Shown: in pieces, positions 1 through 8,466 of the stretch
Layout of the letters: every line of letters starts with the position of its first letter
How positions within the stretch are numbered: position 1 is the first letter of the stretch
Assembly: GCA_032249695.1 (NCBI GenBank)
Contig: JAVVHE010000022.1
Coordinates: 1 to 48,111, forward strand
Origin: JAVVHE01 sp032249695
GTDB taxonomy: Bacteria > Pseudomonadota > Alphaproteobacteria > Sphingomonadales > Sphingomonadaceae
DNA length: 48,111 nucleotides
Direction: 5' to 3'
Notes under the pieces: generated by a model
What the model was told of the DNA's origin: nothing
Seen by the model: the letters and a program-made list of their open reading frames with translations, nothing else
Databases searched by the model: none
Position numbers and translations under genes: made by a program

Positions 1-49
1 GGCATTCCTGGTGCCTTGGCTAGAAGATCAGTCCTGTAAAGAGACCGGG

Positions 50-139
50 TGGCGGAAGAGGTGGGATTCGAACCCACGGACGGCTTGCACCGTCGCCGGT
101 TTTCAAGACCGGTTCCTTAAACCACTCGGACACTCTTCC
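50..139 (-). tRNA. tRNA-Ser(TGA)
   Basis: The minus strand folds into a class II tRNA with a long variable arm. The 7-bp acceptor stem is GGAAGAG/CTCTTCC, the anticodon loop carries TGA (reads UCA-type serine codons), and the T-loop TTCGAATC is canonical. The discriminator is G and the CCA tail is encoded (positions 50-52). Length of 90 nt fits tRNA-Ser. Confidence 0.97.
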
Positions 140-236
140 CCGGCAGGCGCAATCGTCTAGACCCGGCCGCGCCGTCCGCCAAGGCGGCCCGGTTGCGCCC
201 CGGGCGCGGCGAGCACTCAAGCGAGGAGAGCCAGCC

Positions 237-1073
237 ATGCAGTTCGCATCCTATCGTTTTGTCGGTCGCCCGGGCTTCGGCCTGGTGCAGGGCGAGCGCG
301 TCATTGATCTTGGAGCGACCGGTGGCCCCGCGTCGCTCCGGCAGGCGATCGCGTCGGGCGCGCTCGCCAGCCTTGCGCGACGGGGCGGCGCGGAGCTCGC
401 GCTGGCCGAGGTGGAGCTGCTGCCCGTCATCCCCGATCCCGCCAAGCTGTTCTGCGTGGGGCTGAATTATGAGCTGCACCGGCAGGAGACGGGCCGAACC
501 GCGGTCGGCCATCCGACGATCTTCACGCGCTTCGCCGACACGCTGGCGGCGGCGGGCCAGCCGATCGTCCGCCCGCGCGTGTCCGCGATGCTCGATTACG
601 AAGGCGAGCTTGCGGTCATCGTCGGGCGCGGCGGGCGGCATATCGCGCAGGCCGACGCGCTGACCCACGTGGCGGGCTATGCGTGCTTCAACGACGCCTC
701 CGTGCGCGACTGGCAGAACCACACGCACCAATATACGCCGGGCAAGAACTTCCCCGCGACCGCACCGTTCGGCCCGACGCTGGTGACGCCCGACGAGGTC
801 GGCGAGCTTGGTCCCCAACGCATCACCACGCGCCTCAACGGCCGGACGGTGCAGGACGCGCATCTGGGCGACATGATCTTTCCGGTGCCGGTGGTGATCG
901 CCTACCTGTCCACCTTCACGCCGCTTGCGCCGGGCGACGTGATCGCGATGGGCACGCCGGGCGGGGTGGGCTTCAAACGCGATCCGCAGCTGTTCATGCA
1001 GCCCGGCGACACGGTGGAGGTGGAGATCGAGCGAGTCGGTCTGCTGCGCTCCACGGTCGTGGCCGAAGCGTAG
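237..1073 (+). CDS. Fumarylacetoacetate hydrolase (FAH) family protein
   Basis: This 278-residue protein belongs to the FAH/MhpD-type hydrolase-isomerase family, which cleaves or decarboxylates acyl-pyruvate-like products of aromatic catabolism with a divalent metal. The family pattern is visible: an N-terminal beta region (1-65), then the FAH domain opened by the FCVGLNY segment near residue 73, the metal-ligand stretch LDYEGELAV (about 120-128), FNDASVRDWQ (about 151-160) and the closing GTPGGVG loop (about 240). A good Shine-Dalgarno sequence (AGGAGA) lies before the ATG. It stands alone between two minus-strand tRNA genes, so no operon partner helps to name the substrate. The family call is firm; the reaction is not resolved. 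Confidence 0.9.
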   Translation: MQFASYRFVGRPGFGLVQGERVIDLGATGGPASLRQAIASGALASLARRGGAELALAEVELLPVIPDPAKLFCVGLNYELHRQETGRTAVGHPTIFTRFADTLAAAGQPIVRPRVSAMLDYEGELAVIVGRGGRHIAQADALTHVAGYACFNDASVRDWQNHTHQYTPGKNFPATAPFGPTLVTPDEVGELGPQRITTRLNGRTVQDAHLGDMIFPVPVVIAYLSTFTPLAPGDVIAMGTPGGVGFKRDPQLFMQPGDTVEVEIERVGLLRSTVVAEA

Positions 1074-1085
1074 GCGCGATCCGCG

Positions 1086-1160
1086 TGGTGGGCGCGGCTG
1101 GTATCGAACCAGCGACCCCTGCGGTGTGAACACAGTGCTCTACCACTGAGCTACGCGCCC
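1086..1160 (-). tRNA. tRNA-Val(CAC)
   Basis: On the minus strand the acceptor stem GGGCGCG/CGCGCCC, the D arm, the anticodon stem CTGTG/CGCAG with loop TTCACAC (anticodon CAC, valine) and the T-loop TTCGATA are all present. The discriminator is A and CCA is encoded, giving 75 nt. Confidence 0.97.
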
Positions 1161-1216
1161 GCCACCACGCGGCAAGCCGGGGCCGATAGGGCCACCCGGC
1201 GCCCAAGTCCAGAGGG

Positions 1217-1723
1217 TTACTGCGGAACCTTGTCGGGCACGCTATCCTCGCCGCGCACCGCCTGCACGGCCTTCTTGCCCGCGCTCAGCACGTTCAGCCC
1301 CTGCGTGCAGCCATACTGCCCGCCGACACCCGTCGCCGAGCATGGCGCAGCGGTGCCGAGATTGGGGTTGGTCAGCGCCGCGCGCTCCGCGCGGACATTG
1401 TCGCGAGCCTGGATCTGCTCGGCGCGCACTGCTGGCGGCAGCCGGAACTGGCTTTCCTCGGGCAGCCGGTTGCAGACGATGACCTCGTTCGGGTCGCTCG
1501 ATTTGGGGCAGGCGTCGCGCCCGATTACGTCGATATAGCGCACGCGCGCCGCGGTCTCGCGCGAGCGCGTGATGACTGGCGCCTGCGTCGACGCGATCGG
1601 CGGGGCCGCGTCGGCAGGCGCGCTGGTCGCGGGGGACGGGCTGGGCCGCGTCACGTCGGCAGTCTGCGCGGCGGCAGGTATGGCGAGCGCCGACAGCGCG
1701 GCGATGAGAACGGGCAGGCGCAT
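1217..1723 (-). CDS. Small exported protein of unknown function
   Basis: This predicted 168-residue protein starts at the ATG at 1723, which has AGGAGA upstream and begins a clear signal peptide (MRLPVLIAALSALAIPAAAQ, cleavage after about residue 20). A longer frame runs upstream but would bury the signal peptide. The mature part begins with a Pro/Ala/Ser-rich linker, followed by a short conserved-looking block (RDACPKSSDPNEVIVCNRLPE) with two cysteines that may form a disulfide. I recall this VC-R-PE style block from small sphingomonad exported proteins, but no function is known to me. It lies alone between tRNA-Val and the UbiH-like gene on the same strand, 109 bases downstream of the latter. 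Confidence 0.75.
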   Translation of the reverse strand: MRLPVLIAALSALAIPAAAQTADVTRPSPSPATSAPADAAPPIASTQAPVITRSRETAARVRYIDVIGRDACPKSSDPNEVIVCNRLPEESQFRLPPAVRAEQIQARDNVRAERAALTNPNLGTAAPCSATGVGGQYGCTQGLNVLSAGKKAVQAVRGEDSVPDKVPQ

Positions 1724-1832
1724 CGAGGTCTCCTGTTCGCTCCGCCCGCGCGCGCGTGCGGCTTCCCAATAACGCCCCATGGGCGATTGCAGGCCATCGT
1801 GCCAGCCCGGCGTGAACCGGGCATGAAACGGT

Positions 1833-3044
1833 TCAGGCAAGCTCGCCGCGCAGCAGCGCCGGGCGCTCGCCCAATTCACCGCGCGCGCCGGCCATGAACG
1901 CGCGCTTCAGCGGCTGGATCGCGTTCACGCCGGCCAGCCCCAGCCGCCGCACCGGGCCGAGGCCGCGCGCTCGGAACAGCCGGTCGAGCAGGTCGGTCGC
2001 AGCGCCGATCGCGCCGATGTCCAGCGGCCGCCACGCGCTGTAGCGGCGGAGCACCTCGCCGCTACCGGGATCGAGCCCCAGCCGCGTGCCTTCGACGAGC
2101 GCCTGCGTCAGCGCGGCTGCGTCGCGGAGGCCGAGATTGAGCCCCTGCCCCGCGATCGGGTGGATGGTGTGCGCCGCGTCGCCGATCAGCGCGAGCCGCC
2201 GGTCGATCAGCCGCCCCGCGCGCTGGAACTTCAGCGCATAGCGCGAAACGGGCGTCAGCAGCCGCACGTCGCCCAGGAAGCCGTCCATCCGTCCCTTCAG
2301 CACGCGCGCGAACGCATTCGGGTGCAGCCCCGCCCAGCCATCGGCGTCGCGCGCCGCGACCGTCCAGACGATCGCGCTCCGATGCTCGCCGTCCGGCCCA
2401 TCGAGCATCGGCAGGATCGCGAACGGCCCGTGCTCATAGAACAGCTCGAACGCGATCTCGCCGTGCGGCAGGTCGTGCGCGATCGTCGTCACCAGGCTCG
2501 TGCCCGGGTAATCCCACGTCGCAGTGCGGATGCCCGCCGCCGCGCGGAGCGGCGAGTTGCGCCCGTCGGCTGCGATGACCAGCGGCGCCACGAAGCGGCC
2601 CTTACTCGTCTCGACCTCCACCCGCCCCTCGCCGCGCTCGACGCTCAGCACCTGCGCAGGCGCGATCAGCCGCACGCCCGGCGCCGCCGCCACCGCGTCG
2701 TGCAGCGCCGCGCGCAGCAGCCGGTTTTCAACCATGTGGCCCAGCGGACGGCCATCGGCCTCCGCGCTATCGAAATGCAGGTGCAGCGGCGAAAGCCCGT
2801 CGGTGACGCGGATTTCCAGGATGGGGCAGCCATGCTGATCGAGCACGTCGCCCAGCCCGATCGCGCCGAGCATGTTGCCGCTGGCCGACGCGATCGCCGA
2901 CACGCGCCCGTCAAAGGCCATGCTGCGCGTGGCGGCGAGATCGGCCGCGTCGACGACGATGGTGCTCAGCCCATGCGCCGACAGCGCCAAGGCCTGCACC
3001 GAGCCAACCAGCCCGCCGCCGATGATGATCGCGTCCCCGTCCAT
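1833..3044 (-). CDS. UbiH/UbiF/COQ6-family FAD-dependent hydroxylase
   Basis: A 403-residue flavoprotein monooxygenase of the UbiH/VisC/COQ6 family, which hydroxylates the ring of ubiquinone precursors. Three fingerprint motifs are visible: the N-terminal dinucleotide-binding GGGLVG at residues 9-14, the DG motif near 160-161 (AADGRNSPLR), and the second FAD motif GDAAHTIHPIAGQGLNLGLRD beginning at 288. Length is typical. The start ATG at 3044 puts the glycine motif at the usual distance from the N terminus. It probably acts at the inner face of the membrane in ubiquinone synthesis. Which ring carbon it hydroxylates cannot be read from sequence, so I give no gene symbol. Confidence 0.9.
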   Translation of the reverse strand: MDGDAIIIGGGLVGSVQALALSAHGLSTIVVDAADLAATRSMAFDGRVSAIASASGNMLGAIGLGDVLDQHGCPILEIRVTDGLSPLHLHFDSAEADGRPLGHMVENRLLRAALHDAVAAAPGVRLIAPAQVLSVERGEGRVEVETSKGRFVAPLVIAADGRNSPLRAAAGIRTATWDYPGTSLVTTIAHDLPHGEIAFELFYEHGPFAILPMLDGPDGEHRSAIVWTVAARDADGWAGLHPNAFARVLKGRMDGFLGDVRLLTPVSRYALKFQRAGRLIDRRLALIGDAAHTIHPIAGQGLNLGLRDAAALTQALVEGTRLGLDPGSGEVLRRYSAWRPLDIGAIGAATDLLDRLFRARGLGPVRRLGLAGVNAIQPLKRAFMAGARGELGERPALLRGELA

Positions 3045-3169
3045 TATCCGGAGTTAGCCGCCCGGACCGTCCGCGGCCAGCGGCGCTTTGGCGCGGCCTG
3101 CGGAACAGGCGCGACCGCGGGGGCTTTGTGGCTCACGGCAACTCTGCCCTAACAGGAAGAATACGCACG

Positions 3170-3526
3170 ATGGCGCGCTTTGCAGCGACGATGAAGGCGG
3201 TTGAGCAGGGGCTGGACAATGTGTCCCCCGGCAATGGCGCCAAAGCGGCGAACGACTGGATCGAGCAGCTGGGCGAGGCGGAGTTCCGCGGCGCCAAGGG
3301 CATCGCGCGCGATCTGGACCGGCTGGTCAAAGAGCTTGAGCGCGACGAGCCGCGCGAGGTGAACGTGCGCAGGATCCTGGCGAAGCTTGGCCCGGCGACC
3401 GAAAAGGCCGCCGAAGGCGCCGAGGGCGTCAACCAGGACAAGCTGCGCGAGTTGGCGAAGGCGCTGACCGAGGCTGGCCAGGGCCACGATGCGGAGGCCG
3501 AGGACGACGCCGACGCCGACGCCTGA
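3170..3526 (+). CDS. Small helical protein with acidic tail, unknown function
   Basis: A 118-residue protein starting at the ATG at 3170, chosen over an in-frame ATG at 3128 because AGGAAG lies just upstream. It is predicted to be largely helical with many charged residues, and ends in a run of Asp/Glu/Ala (DAEAEDDADADA). There is no signal peptide or membrane segment, so it should be cytoplasmic. I do not recognise a catalytic motif. The sequence resembles small conserved proteins of sphingomonads that carry no function. It is transcribed divergently from the UbiH-like gene with about 125 bases between the two starts, and faces the lipase gene. Confidence 0.75.
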   Translation: MARFAATMKAVEQGLDNVSPGNGAKAANDWIEQLGEAEFRGAKGIARDLDRLVKELERDEPREVNVRRILAKLGPATEKAAEGAEGVNQDKLRELAKALTEAGQGHDAEAEDDADADA

Positions 3527-3530
3527 ATCG

Positions 3531-3565
3531 CGGAACCGGGTTACGAGGGGCGTGTCCGGGTTCCG
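3531..3565. terminator. Possible hairpin between convergent genes
   Basis: CGGAACC (3531-3537) can pair with GGTTCCG (3559-3565) across a 21-nt loop, in the short gap between two converging genes. The loop is long and there is no T-run, so this is only a weak terminator candidate. Confidence 0.3.
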
Positions 3566-3582
3566 GGCGCGCTCCTCGCCGA

Positions 3583-4698
3583 TCAGCGCAGCGGCGAGCA
3601 GTCGCGCCCGGCGGCGCGGCCAGCGAAGCGGTCGGCGATCCAGCGCTCAGCGGTCGTGCCGGTCACCACGGCCGTCTGCGCGTGCTCCGCGGTTCGAGCC
3701 TCGACGAATCGCACCGGCGCGCCCGAGCGGCACGCGGCCGACGCATAACGCCGGGTGACCGCGTCGGCCACGATTGCATCCTCGCGCGCCGACACGAGCA
3801 TCAGCGGCGTCGATCCAGTCGCGGGCGCGCTGTTGCGCTTGAGAAGGGGGCCCCACACGGGATCGCCCGACAGATCGAGGCGGCCGAGCGAACGGCCCAG
3901 CGCCAGCACGCGGATCAATTGTGCGAAGCCGATTTTTTGGCCGACGCAGCCCCGCGTCGCGCGATCGATCACGCTGATGGTCGGAGGCTTGGCGATGGCC
4001 GACAGCGGCGCGCCGTAATAGCGGCTCCAGCTGCGGGTGACGTAGGCGGTCAGCAGCCCGCGTGCGCGGCGATCGGCCAGCCCCTCCAGATTGTCCTGCA
4101 GCTCGGCCGGCGGTGAGACGGCGACCGCGCCGACTTGGCGCAGCTCGGGCGCGTAGCTCGGCTGGCGCGCGCTCGCGAACAACACCGCGTGGCCACCCTG
4201 GCTGTGACCCCAGAAGGCGACGCTGCTGCCCGCGCCTGCCCCGCGCAACTGCCGCGCGACGCGCACCGAATCGATGACCGCGAAGGCTGCGGCGTCGCCG
4301 GCGAGATAACCGTGCGGCCCCGGAGTGCCCAGCCCCGGATAGTCGGTCGCCGTCACCACCCAGCCACGCCGCACCATCGCGGCGAGATCGGGGATGGTCG
4401 ACAGCCCGGCTGGGCTGAGCGAGGGCGCGCACGCCTCGGCGATGCCCCAGGTGCCGTGCGCCCATGCCACCACGGGACGATCCGCGCCGCCGCGCGCCGG
4501 AGCGATGACGAAGCCGGTCGACTCGACCGCCCTGCCCCGCTCGTCGCGGGTCTCATACCGGATGCGCCACCCACGCGCGCCTTCGGGCACACCGGCGAGT
4601 TTCAGCGGCGCCGCGGAGATCAGGCGCCCGGGCTCGGCCGCCGCCGGAAGTGCCGCGAGCACAAGCGCGGCCACGCCGATCGGTAGGCTCGATTGCAT
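3583..4698 (-). CDS. Secreted lipase-type alpha/beta hydrolase
   Basis: This 371-residue exported protein has a signal peptide (about 1-22, ending ALPAAAEPG) and the layout of the secretory lipase family. An oxyanion-region block VVAWAHGTWG lies near residue 76-85, the nucleophile elbow GHSQG has its serine at 166, a candidate acid is the Asp in the SAREDAIV segment, and the His in the TAEHAQ segment near the C terminus completes the triad. Cysteines near residues 90 and the C terminus suggest disulfides. It likely hydrolyses esters or lipids in the periplasm or outside the cell. The gene is single, and is divergent from the ExeA-like gene. Confidence 0.85.
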   Translation of the reverse strand: MQSSLPIGVAALVLAALPAAAEPGRLISAAPLKLAGVPEGARGWRIRYETRDERGRAVESTGFVIAPARGGADRPVVAWAHGTWGIAEACAPSLSPAGLSTIPDLAAMVRRGWVVTATDYPGLGTPGPHGYLAGDAAAFAVIDSVRVARQLRGAGAGSSVAFWGHSQGGHAVLFASARQPSYAPELRQVGAVAVSPPAELQDNLEGLADRRARGLLTAYVTRSWSRYYGAPLSAIAKPPTISVIDRATRGCVGQKIGFAQLIRVLALGRSLGRLDLSGDPVWGPLLKRNSAPATGSTPLMLVSAREDAIVADAVTRRYASAACRSGAPVRFVEARTAEHAQTAVVTGTTAERWIADRFAGRAAGRDCSPLR

Positions 4699-4770
4699 CG
4701 AGTTAAACTACCATAGCGGCGCGCGCAGCGCCATTGGCTCGGGCGACGCGAAGCGGCGCGGGAGCCGGCG

Positions 4771-6105
4771 GTGCAGCCGATGCGCGCAGTCCGTCGCACG
4801 CTCGCGGCTCCGCGCGCAGCGGCGGGACGTTCAGCCGCCATGGTCATCGATGTCGCCCAGGCGTTCGGCCTGACAGCCGATCCGTTCGCCCGCCCGCCCG
4901 GAGCTGATCCGGAGCGGCTGCTGACGCTGGCCGACGCGCAGCGCTTCGTTGCCGAGCGGATCGCGGCGGCGGGCGGTGGGCCGGGGCTGTTCACACCGGC
5001 CGCGATCGAGACGGCTTGGCGCGCGACGGCCGGGCGGCTGGGACGGCTGCGCTGGCTCTGCGGATTGTCGATGCTGGAAGCCGTGCTGGATGGCGCGCCT
5101 CGCGTCGATGCGGCGCAGGTAGAGAGCGCCGCGAGCCGCAGCGTCTTTACCGCGCCGCCGCCGGGCGCTGGCGCGGCAGGGGGCGTTAGGGCGGGCGCGG
5201 GGTCGCTGGCCGGGTCGCTACCAAGCCGGCCGGCACTGCCACTGCCGGGCAGCGTTGCAGCAGCGTCGCTTGACCCGGTTCGGGCGACCGCGTGTCAGAC
5301 GGCGGCCGGTCCTGCGGTTGCGGCTGGGGTTGGCGCGGCGCCGTCCGTGCCGCGGCGGCGCTTTGGCGTGGTGACGATGGCTGGCGCGGCGGCGGGCTTC
5401 CTGGCGGTGACGCTGATCCTGTTTCCGCCGCCGGTGCTGAAGACGCCGCCGTCGCCGCTGCACCCGACCCACAGCCGTCGCGTCGAGCCGCGGCCCGACA
5501 TTCTCGCCAGCGCCGATCCGTCGCCCGCGCTTGCGCACTCCGCTCAGCGCGTTCCGCAATTGGCCAGCTCCGGCGATCAACAGGATCGCGGCTTTCAAGC
5601 GGGACGGCTCGGCGGGGCATCGCCCTCGCCGGGCTTCGATCCCGATGGGCTGGATTCGGGGGCGGTAGGCAGGGGAGGCGAGGCGGCCGCACAACTGGGG
5701 CTTCGGCGTCCGCCCGCTCCCGCAGCGTCCACCGCCGCGGCGCCGCTGTCCACGGCACGGCCGCCCGCTCCGGCGGCGGACGCGGACGGCGACAGCGCCG
5801 CGCCCGTCCGCGCGCCGGTGTTGGTGGTCGTGCACTACAGCGCGGGCGACCGCGAGGCGGCCGAGGCGTTCGCCGACACGCTTGAGCGGCGCGGCTTTGC
5901 GGTGTCGGCGCTGCGCGAAGTCGACGAGACGCCCGGCCGCGCCGATGCGCGCTATTTCTATGACAACGACGCGGGCGCTGCGCAGGCGATCTCGCGCGAG
6001 CTGTCGCGCTTCACCGGCGCCCCTGCGCCTGCGCGCAGCTTCGAACGATACGGCAACCCGCCGGCGCCCGGGACGATCGAGGTGTGGCTACCGCCAACGG
6101 GGTGA
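4771..6105 (+). CDS. ExeA-like lid fragment fused to a membrane segment and LytR_C-like domain
   Basis: A frame of 444 codons with a GTG start at 4771 behind GGGAG; ATG at 4780 or 4840 are alternatives. Residues about 45-115 resemble the C-terminal helical lid of ExeA/GspA-type AAA ATPases (ADAQRFVAERIAAAGG, then LFTPAAIETAW and LRWLCGLSMLEAVL). The P-loop, Walker B and sensor regions that should precede it are absent, and the divergent lipase gene leaves no room for them. After a Pro/Ala-rich linker there is one membrane helix (about 198-217), a second low-complexity linker, and from about 350 a compact domain (VLVVVHYSAGD, ARYFYDNDAGAAQA) like the LytR C-terminal domain. It should be a bitopic inner-membrane protein with a periplasmic tail. 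Function unknown. Confidence 0.65.
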   Translation: MQPMRAVRRTLAAPRAAAGRSAAMVIDVAQAFGLTADPFARPPGADPERLLTLADAQRFVAERIAAAGGGPGLFTPAAIETAWRATAGRLGRLRWLCGLSMLEAVLDGAPRVDAAQVESAASRSVFTAPPPGAGAAGGVRAGAGSLAGSLPSRPALPLPGSVAAASLDPVRATACQTAAGPAVAAGVGAAPSVPRRRFGVVTMAGAAAGFLAVTLILFPPPVLKTPPSPLHPTHSRRVEPRPDILASADPSPALAHSAQRVPQLASSGDQQDRGFQAGRLGGASPSPGFDPDGLDSGAVGRGGEAAAQLGLRRPPAPAASTAAAPLSTARPPAPAADADGDSAAPVRAPVLVVVHYSAGDREAAEAFADTLERRGFAVSALREVDETPGRADARYFYDNDAGAAQAISRELSRFTGAPAPARSFERYGNPPAPGTIEVWLPPTG

Positions 6106-6212
6106 CCCGCCTCGCTGCGGCATCGCCCGCGCGGGCATGGACGGGAATTCATGCGTGTCCGCACACCCGTCGTGGTAGAACATCGTTACGGGGGCTTACC
6201 AAGGAGGGCGAA

Positions 6213-6635
6213 ATGCGAGCTCGAATGATGATGGCCGCGTGCGCGATGGCGCTGGCGGCGACGGGTGCGGCTGCGCAACCGTCCAAGCCGCAGGAGCGCA
6301 ATATCAGCACCTACCGTGCTGCGCCGGGCATGCAGATGCAGTTGCTGCGCTATCTGGCGAACCAGGACGCCGCGCTGCGCGCGATCGGCGCGCCGGCGTG
6401 CGAGATGTTCGCGCACCACGAGGGCGCGAGCTGGGATTATCTGTCGATCTGCTCGGTTCTGACGCGCGAGCAGGAGAAGGCCTATGAGGTGGCGCGCGGC
6501 AAGATGGGCCTGCCGTCGGGCCCGGCCGAGGGACTGGAGCTGCGCAAAACCATCGCCGAACATAGCGACAGTTGGGTCGATGGCCCGATGTCGGCTACCG
6601 ACATGCTGCGCGCGGTCGGCGAAGCGCCGCGCTGA
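6213..6635 (+). CDS. Small exported protein of unknown function
   Basis: A 140-residue protein with a strong Shine-Dalgarno sequence (AAGGAGG, 6201-6207) six bases before the ATG at 6213. Longer frames upstream lack such a site. The N terminus MRARMMMAACAMALAATGAAAQ is a signal peptide cleaved near residue 22. The mature part is helical and includes two cysteines (in the GAPACEMF and LSICSVL segments) that could form a disulfide in the periplasm. I do not recognise the family. It ends just before a strong hairpin shared with the converging gene downstream. Confidence 0.75.
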   Translation: MRARMMMAACAMALAATGAAAQPSKPQERNISTYRAAPGMQMQLLRYLANQDAALRAIGAPACEMFAHHEGASWDYLSICSVLTREQEKAYEVARGKMGLPSGPAEGLELRKTIAEHSDSWVDGPMSATDMLRAVGEAPR

Positions 6636-6648
6636 GCTCTGGTGCGCC

Positions 6649-6676
6649 CCGCTGACCCGCCAGAGCGGGTCAGCGG
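6649..6676. terminator. Strong bidirectional hairpin terminator
   Basis: CCGCTGACCCG (6649-6659) and CGGGTCAGCGG (6666-6676) form a perfect 11-bp stem with a 6-nt loop, between the ends of two converging genes. Only a short T-containing tail (CTTGTG) follows, so it may act as a two-way terminator without a classical T-run. Confidence 0.5.
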
Positions 6677-6722
6677 CTTGTGCCTACCCGAACGACTACT
6701 GGCGCGCGCCGATGCGGGCGCA

Positions 6723-7082
6723 TCACGCTTCGCCGAGCTCGCGGCTGATCTGCTCCACCGGCGGGTCGTCGGCGGCCATCGCTTCCATCGCCTGTGTCAC
6801 GCCGCGCATCACGCGGGCGATATAGGCGGCGGTCGCCTCGCCGCGTTCACGCGCAGTGGCTGCGTCGGGGGTGAACCCCTCGATTTCGGCGCGAGCGAGC
6901 AGCCCGCGTGCTTCGAGCAGACGTTCCAGCGTATCGGCGCGCTGGCGCTGGACGCTGACCTCGGCGACCAGAGCGAGCACGATCGACAGCACACGGTCGA
7001 TCGCCGGATCGTCGAAATAGTCCGGCCGCTTGCCCTTTGCGCGCGCGACCGATCGTGCAATCCAGTCGATGTCGTCGGTCAT
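6723..7082 (-). CDS. Small cytoplasmic protein of unknown function
   Basis: A 119-residue protein with an ATG start at 7082. It has no signal peptide or membrane segment, and its middle (about 30-75) is rich in Leu, Glu, Arg and Gln with heptad-like spacing, so a short coiled coil is likely. I see no catalytic motif. Codon use matches the neighbours. It is not obviously linked to the operon upstream, being separated from the methyltransferase stop by about 190 bases with a palindromic repeat. Confidence 0.65.
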   Translation of the reverse strand: MTDDIDWIARSVARAKGKRPDYFDDPAIDRVLSIVLALVAEVSVQRQRADTLERLLEARGLLARAEIEGFTPDAATARERGEATAAYIARVMRGVTQAMEAMAADDPPVEQISRELGEA

Positions 7083-7229
7083 CGCAGCGCTGCCCCGTTC
7101 CTCGTCAAGCTCCGATTGGGAAGGTCGGCCGCGCGCAGCCCGGAGGATGGGCGGATGCGCGCGGCCCAGCCAATGTCACCGGCGGCGAACGTGGGGGCGC
7201 TCCACCGGCCCGCTGCGCGGGCCGGTCCC

Positions 7230-7254
7230 CCTCCCCGGCCGGAGACCGGGAAGC
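7230..7254. repeat. CCTCCCC-type short palindrome (degenerate copy)
   Basis: CCTCCCC-GGCCGG-AGACC-GGGAAGC, a degenerate copy of the GC-rich palindrome seen at 16307, 19261 and 20780. It lies just downstream of the operon-terminal methyltransferase gene and may help end transcription. Confidence 0.4.
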
Positions 7255-7272
7255 AACGGCGCTGCGCCGCGC

Positions 7273-8466
7273 TCACGCCGCCTTCCACGCGCCGTAGGCG
7301 TTCCATACTGCGGCGCGGCCGTGGTCTTCGGCGGCGTCCTGCGCCTGCTGTGGGAAGATGCTGGTGTCGACGACAGCGCGCACGCCGGTCACGAACAGAT
7401 CTTCAGGCCGGAATCCGGCGTCGATCATGATGGCCTTCAGGTCCAGCGCGTGCATCGCCGACCAGAAGGGCTCGTTGTTGTTGAACGCGTCCCAGTCGCG
7501 GATGAACTGTTCGTAGAGCGGCATCGCGTCGGAATATTGCGGCTGCTCCAGGTGGAACATCAGTCCGCCGGAGGCCAACACGCGGAAGCCCTCGCGGATA
7601 ATGCGCGGCAGCGCGGTGCCGCTCAGCTCGTGCAGGAACATCGTCGTCTGCACCCAATCGAAATGCCCGTCGGGAAAGCGGCGCAGGTCCTCGGCGTTGG
7701 CCTGCAGGAACGTCAAATTGCGGCAGCCCAGCGCCTGCGCCCGGGCATGGCCATAGCGCAGCACCGGCGCGGCCGTATCGACCGCGATAACCTCCGCCTC
7801 CGGAAAGGCCAGCGCCACCGGCACGATATTGTGGCCGACCGTCGCGCCCAGATCGAGGATGCGCCGCGGCTGCCAGCCGGGCCGCTCGCGCCGGATCCAC
7901 TCGACAAGTGCCTGCCCGCCGCCGTCCGACAGCGCACCAAGCCCGCCCGCGGTGGTCGCGAAGATGCCGCAATCATAATTCGCGCCCGCGCTGACGTCGC
8001 CGGGCCGCTCTTGCCCGTGATAGCTGCCGGGCATGCAGTGGATGTCGACCGCCGCCTGATAGCGCGGCGTCTGCACCGCGGGATCGAGCCGCAACGTCTC
8101 GCGACCTTCGTTGAACTGGCGCGCCTTGGCGTCGAGCTCGTCGAGCTGGCGCAGCACCATCTGGCGCCCGTTCACCTGCCGCATCTCCATGCTGTTGCGC
8201 TTGCAGGCCGACCAGAAGCGGTGCCACGGATCGCGGTTCATCGCGCGCCGGATTTCGTGCCGGTCCTTCGGCTCGCGCCCATGTTCGGCGACGAACTGCG
8301 GCAGCACGCGCGTGTCAAAGGCGCGCTTGTTGCCCTGCCCGATGGTGGCGCTTAAGTATTTGTTGAAGTTGGCCAGGAAATCGAAGCGCGCAGCTTCGTC
8401 ATGGCTCGGCTCGGGAAAGACCGCGTGGCGGGCGACAGCGGTGTAGGGCGGGGCGACGTCGGTCAT
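7273..8466 (-). CDS. SAM-dependent class I methyltransferase
   Basis: A 397-residue protein. The C-terminal half holds a Rossmann methyltransferase domain: motif I LDLGATVG (204-211), an acidic residue ending beta 2 (VIAVD, about 226-230), NAEDLRRFP (about 257) for the adenine side, and FDWVQTTMFLHEL (about 269-281) as motif IV/post-IV. The N-terminal ~190 residues form an uncharacterised helical domain, longer than in simple methyltransferases and possibly substrate-binding. It is the last gene of the operon. Its ATG (8466-8464) overlaps the TGA of the nitrilase-like gene by four bases, so the two are coupled. Substrate unknown; a small molecule handled by the operon is likely. Confidence 0.85.
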   Translation of the reverse strand: MTDVAPPYTAVARHAVFPEPSHDEAARFDFLANFNKYLSATIGQGNKRAFDTRVLPQFVAEHGREPKDRHEIRRAMNRDPWHRFWSACKRNSMEMRQVNGRQMVLRQLDELDAKARQFNEGRETLRLDPAVQTPRYQAAVDIHCMPGSYHGQERPGDVSAGANYDCGIFATTAGGLGALSDGGGQALVEWIRRERPGWQPRRILDLGATVGHNIVPVALAFPEAEVIAVDTAAPVLRYGHARAQALGCRNLTFLQANAEDLRRFPDGHFDWVQTTMFLHELSGTALPRIIREGFRVLASGGLMFHLEQPQYSDAMPLYEQFIRDWDAFNNNEPFWSAMHALDLKAIMIDAGFRPEDLFVTGVRAVVDTSIFPQQAQDAAEDHGRAAVWNAYGAWKAA

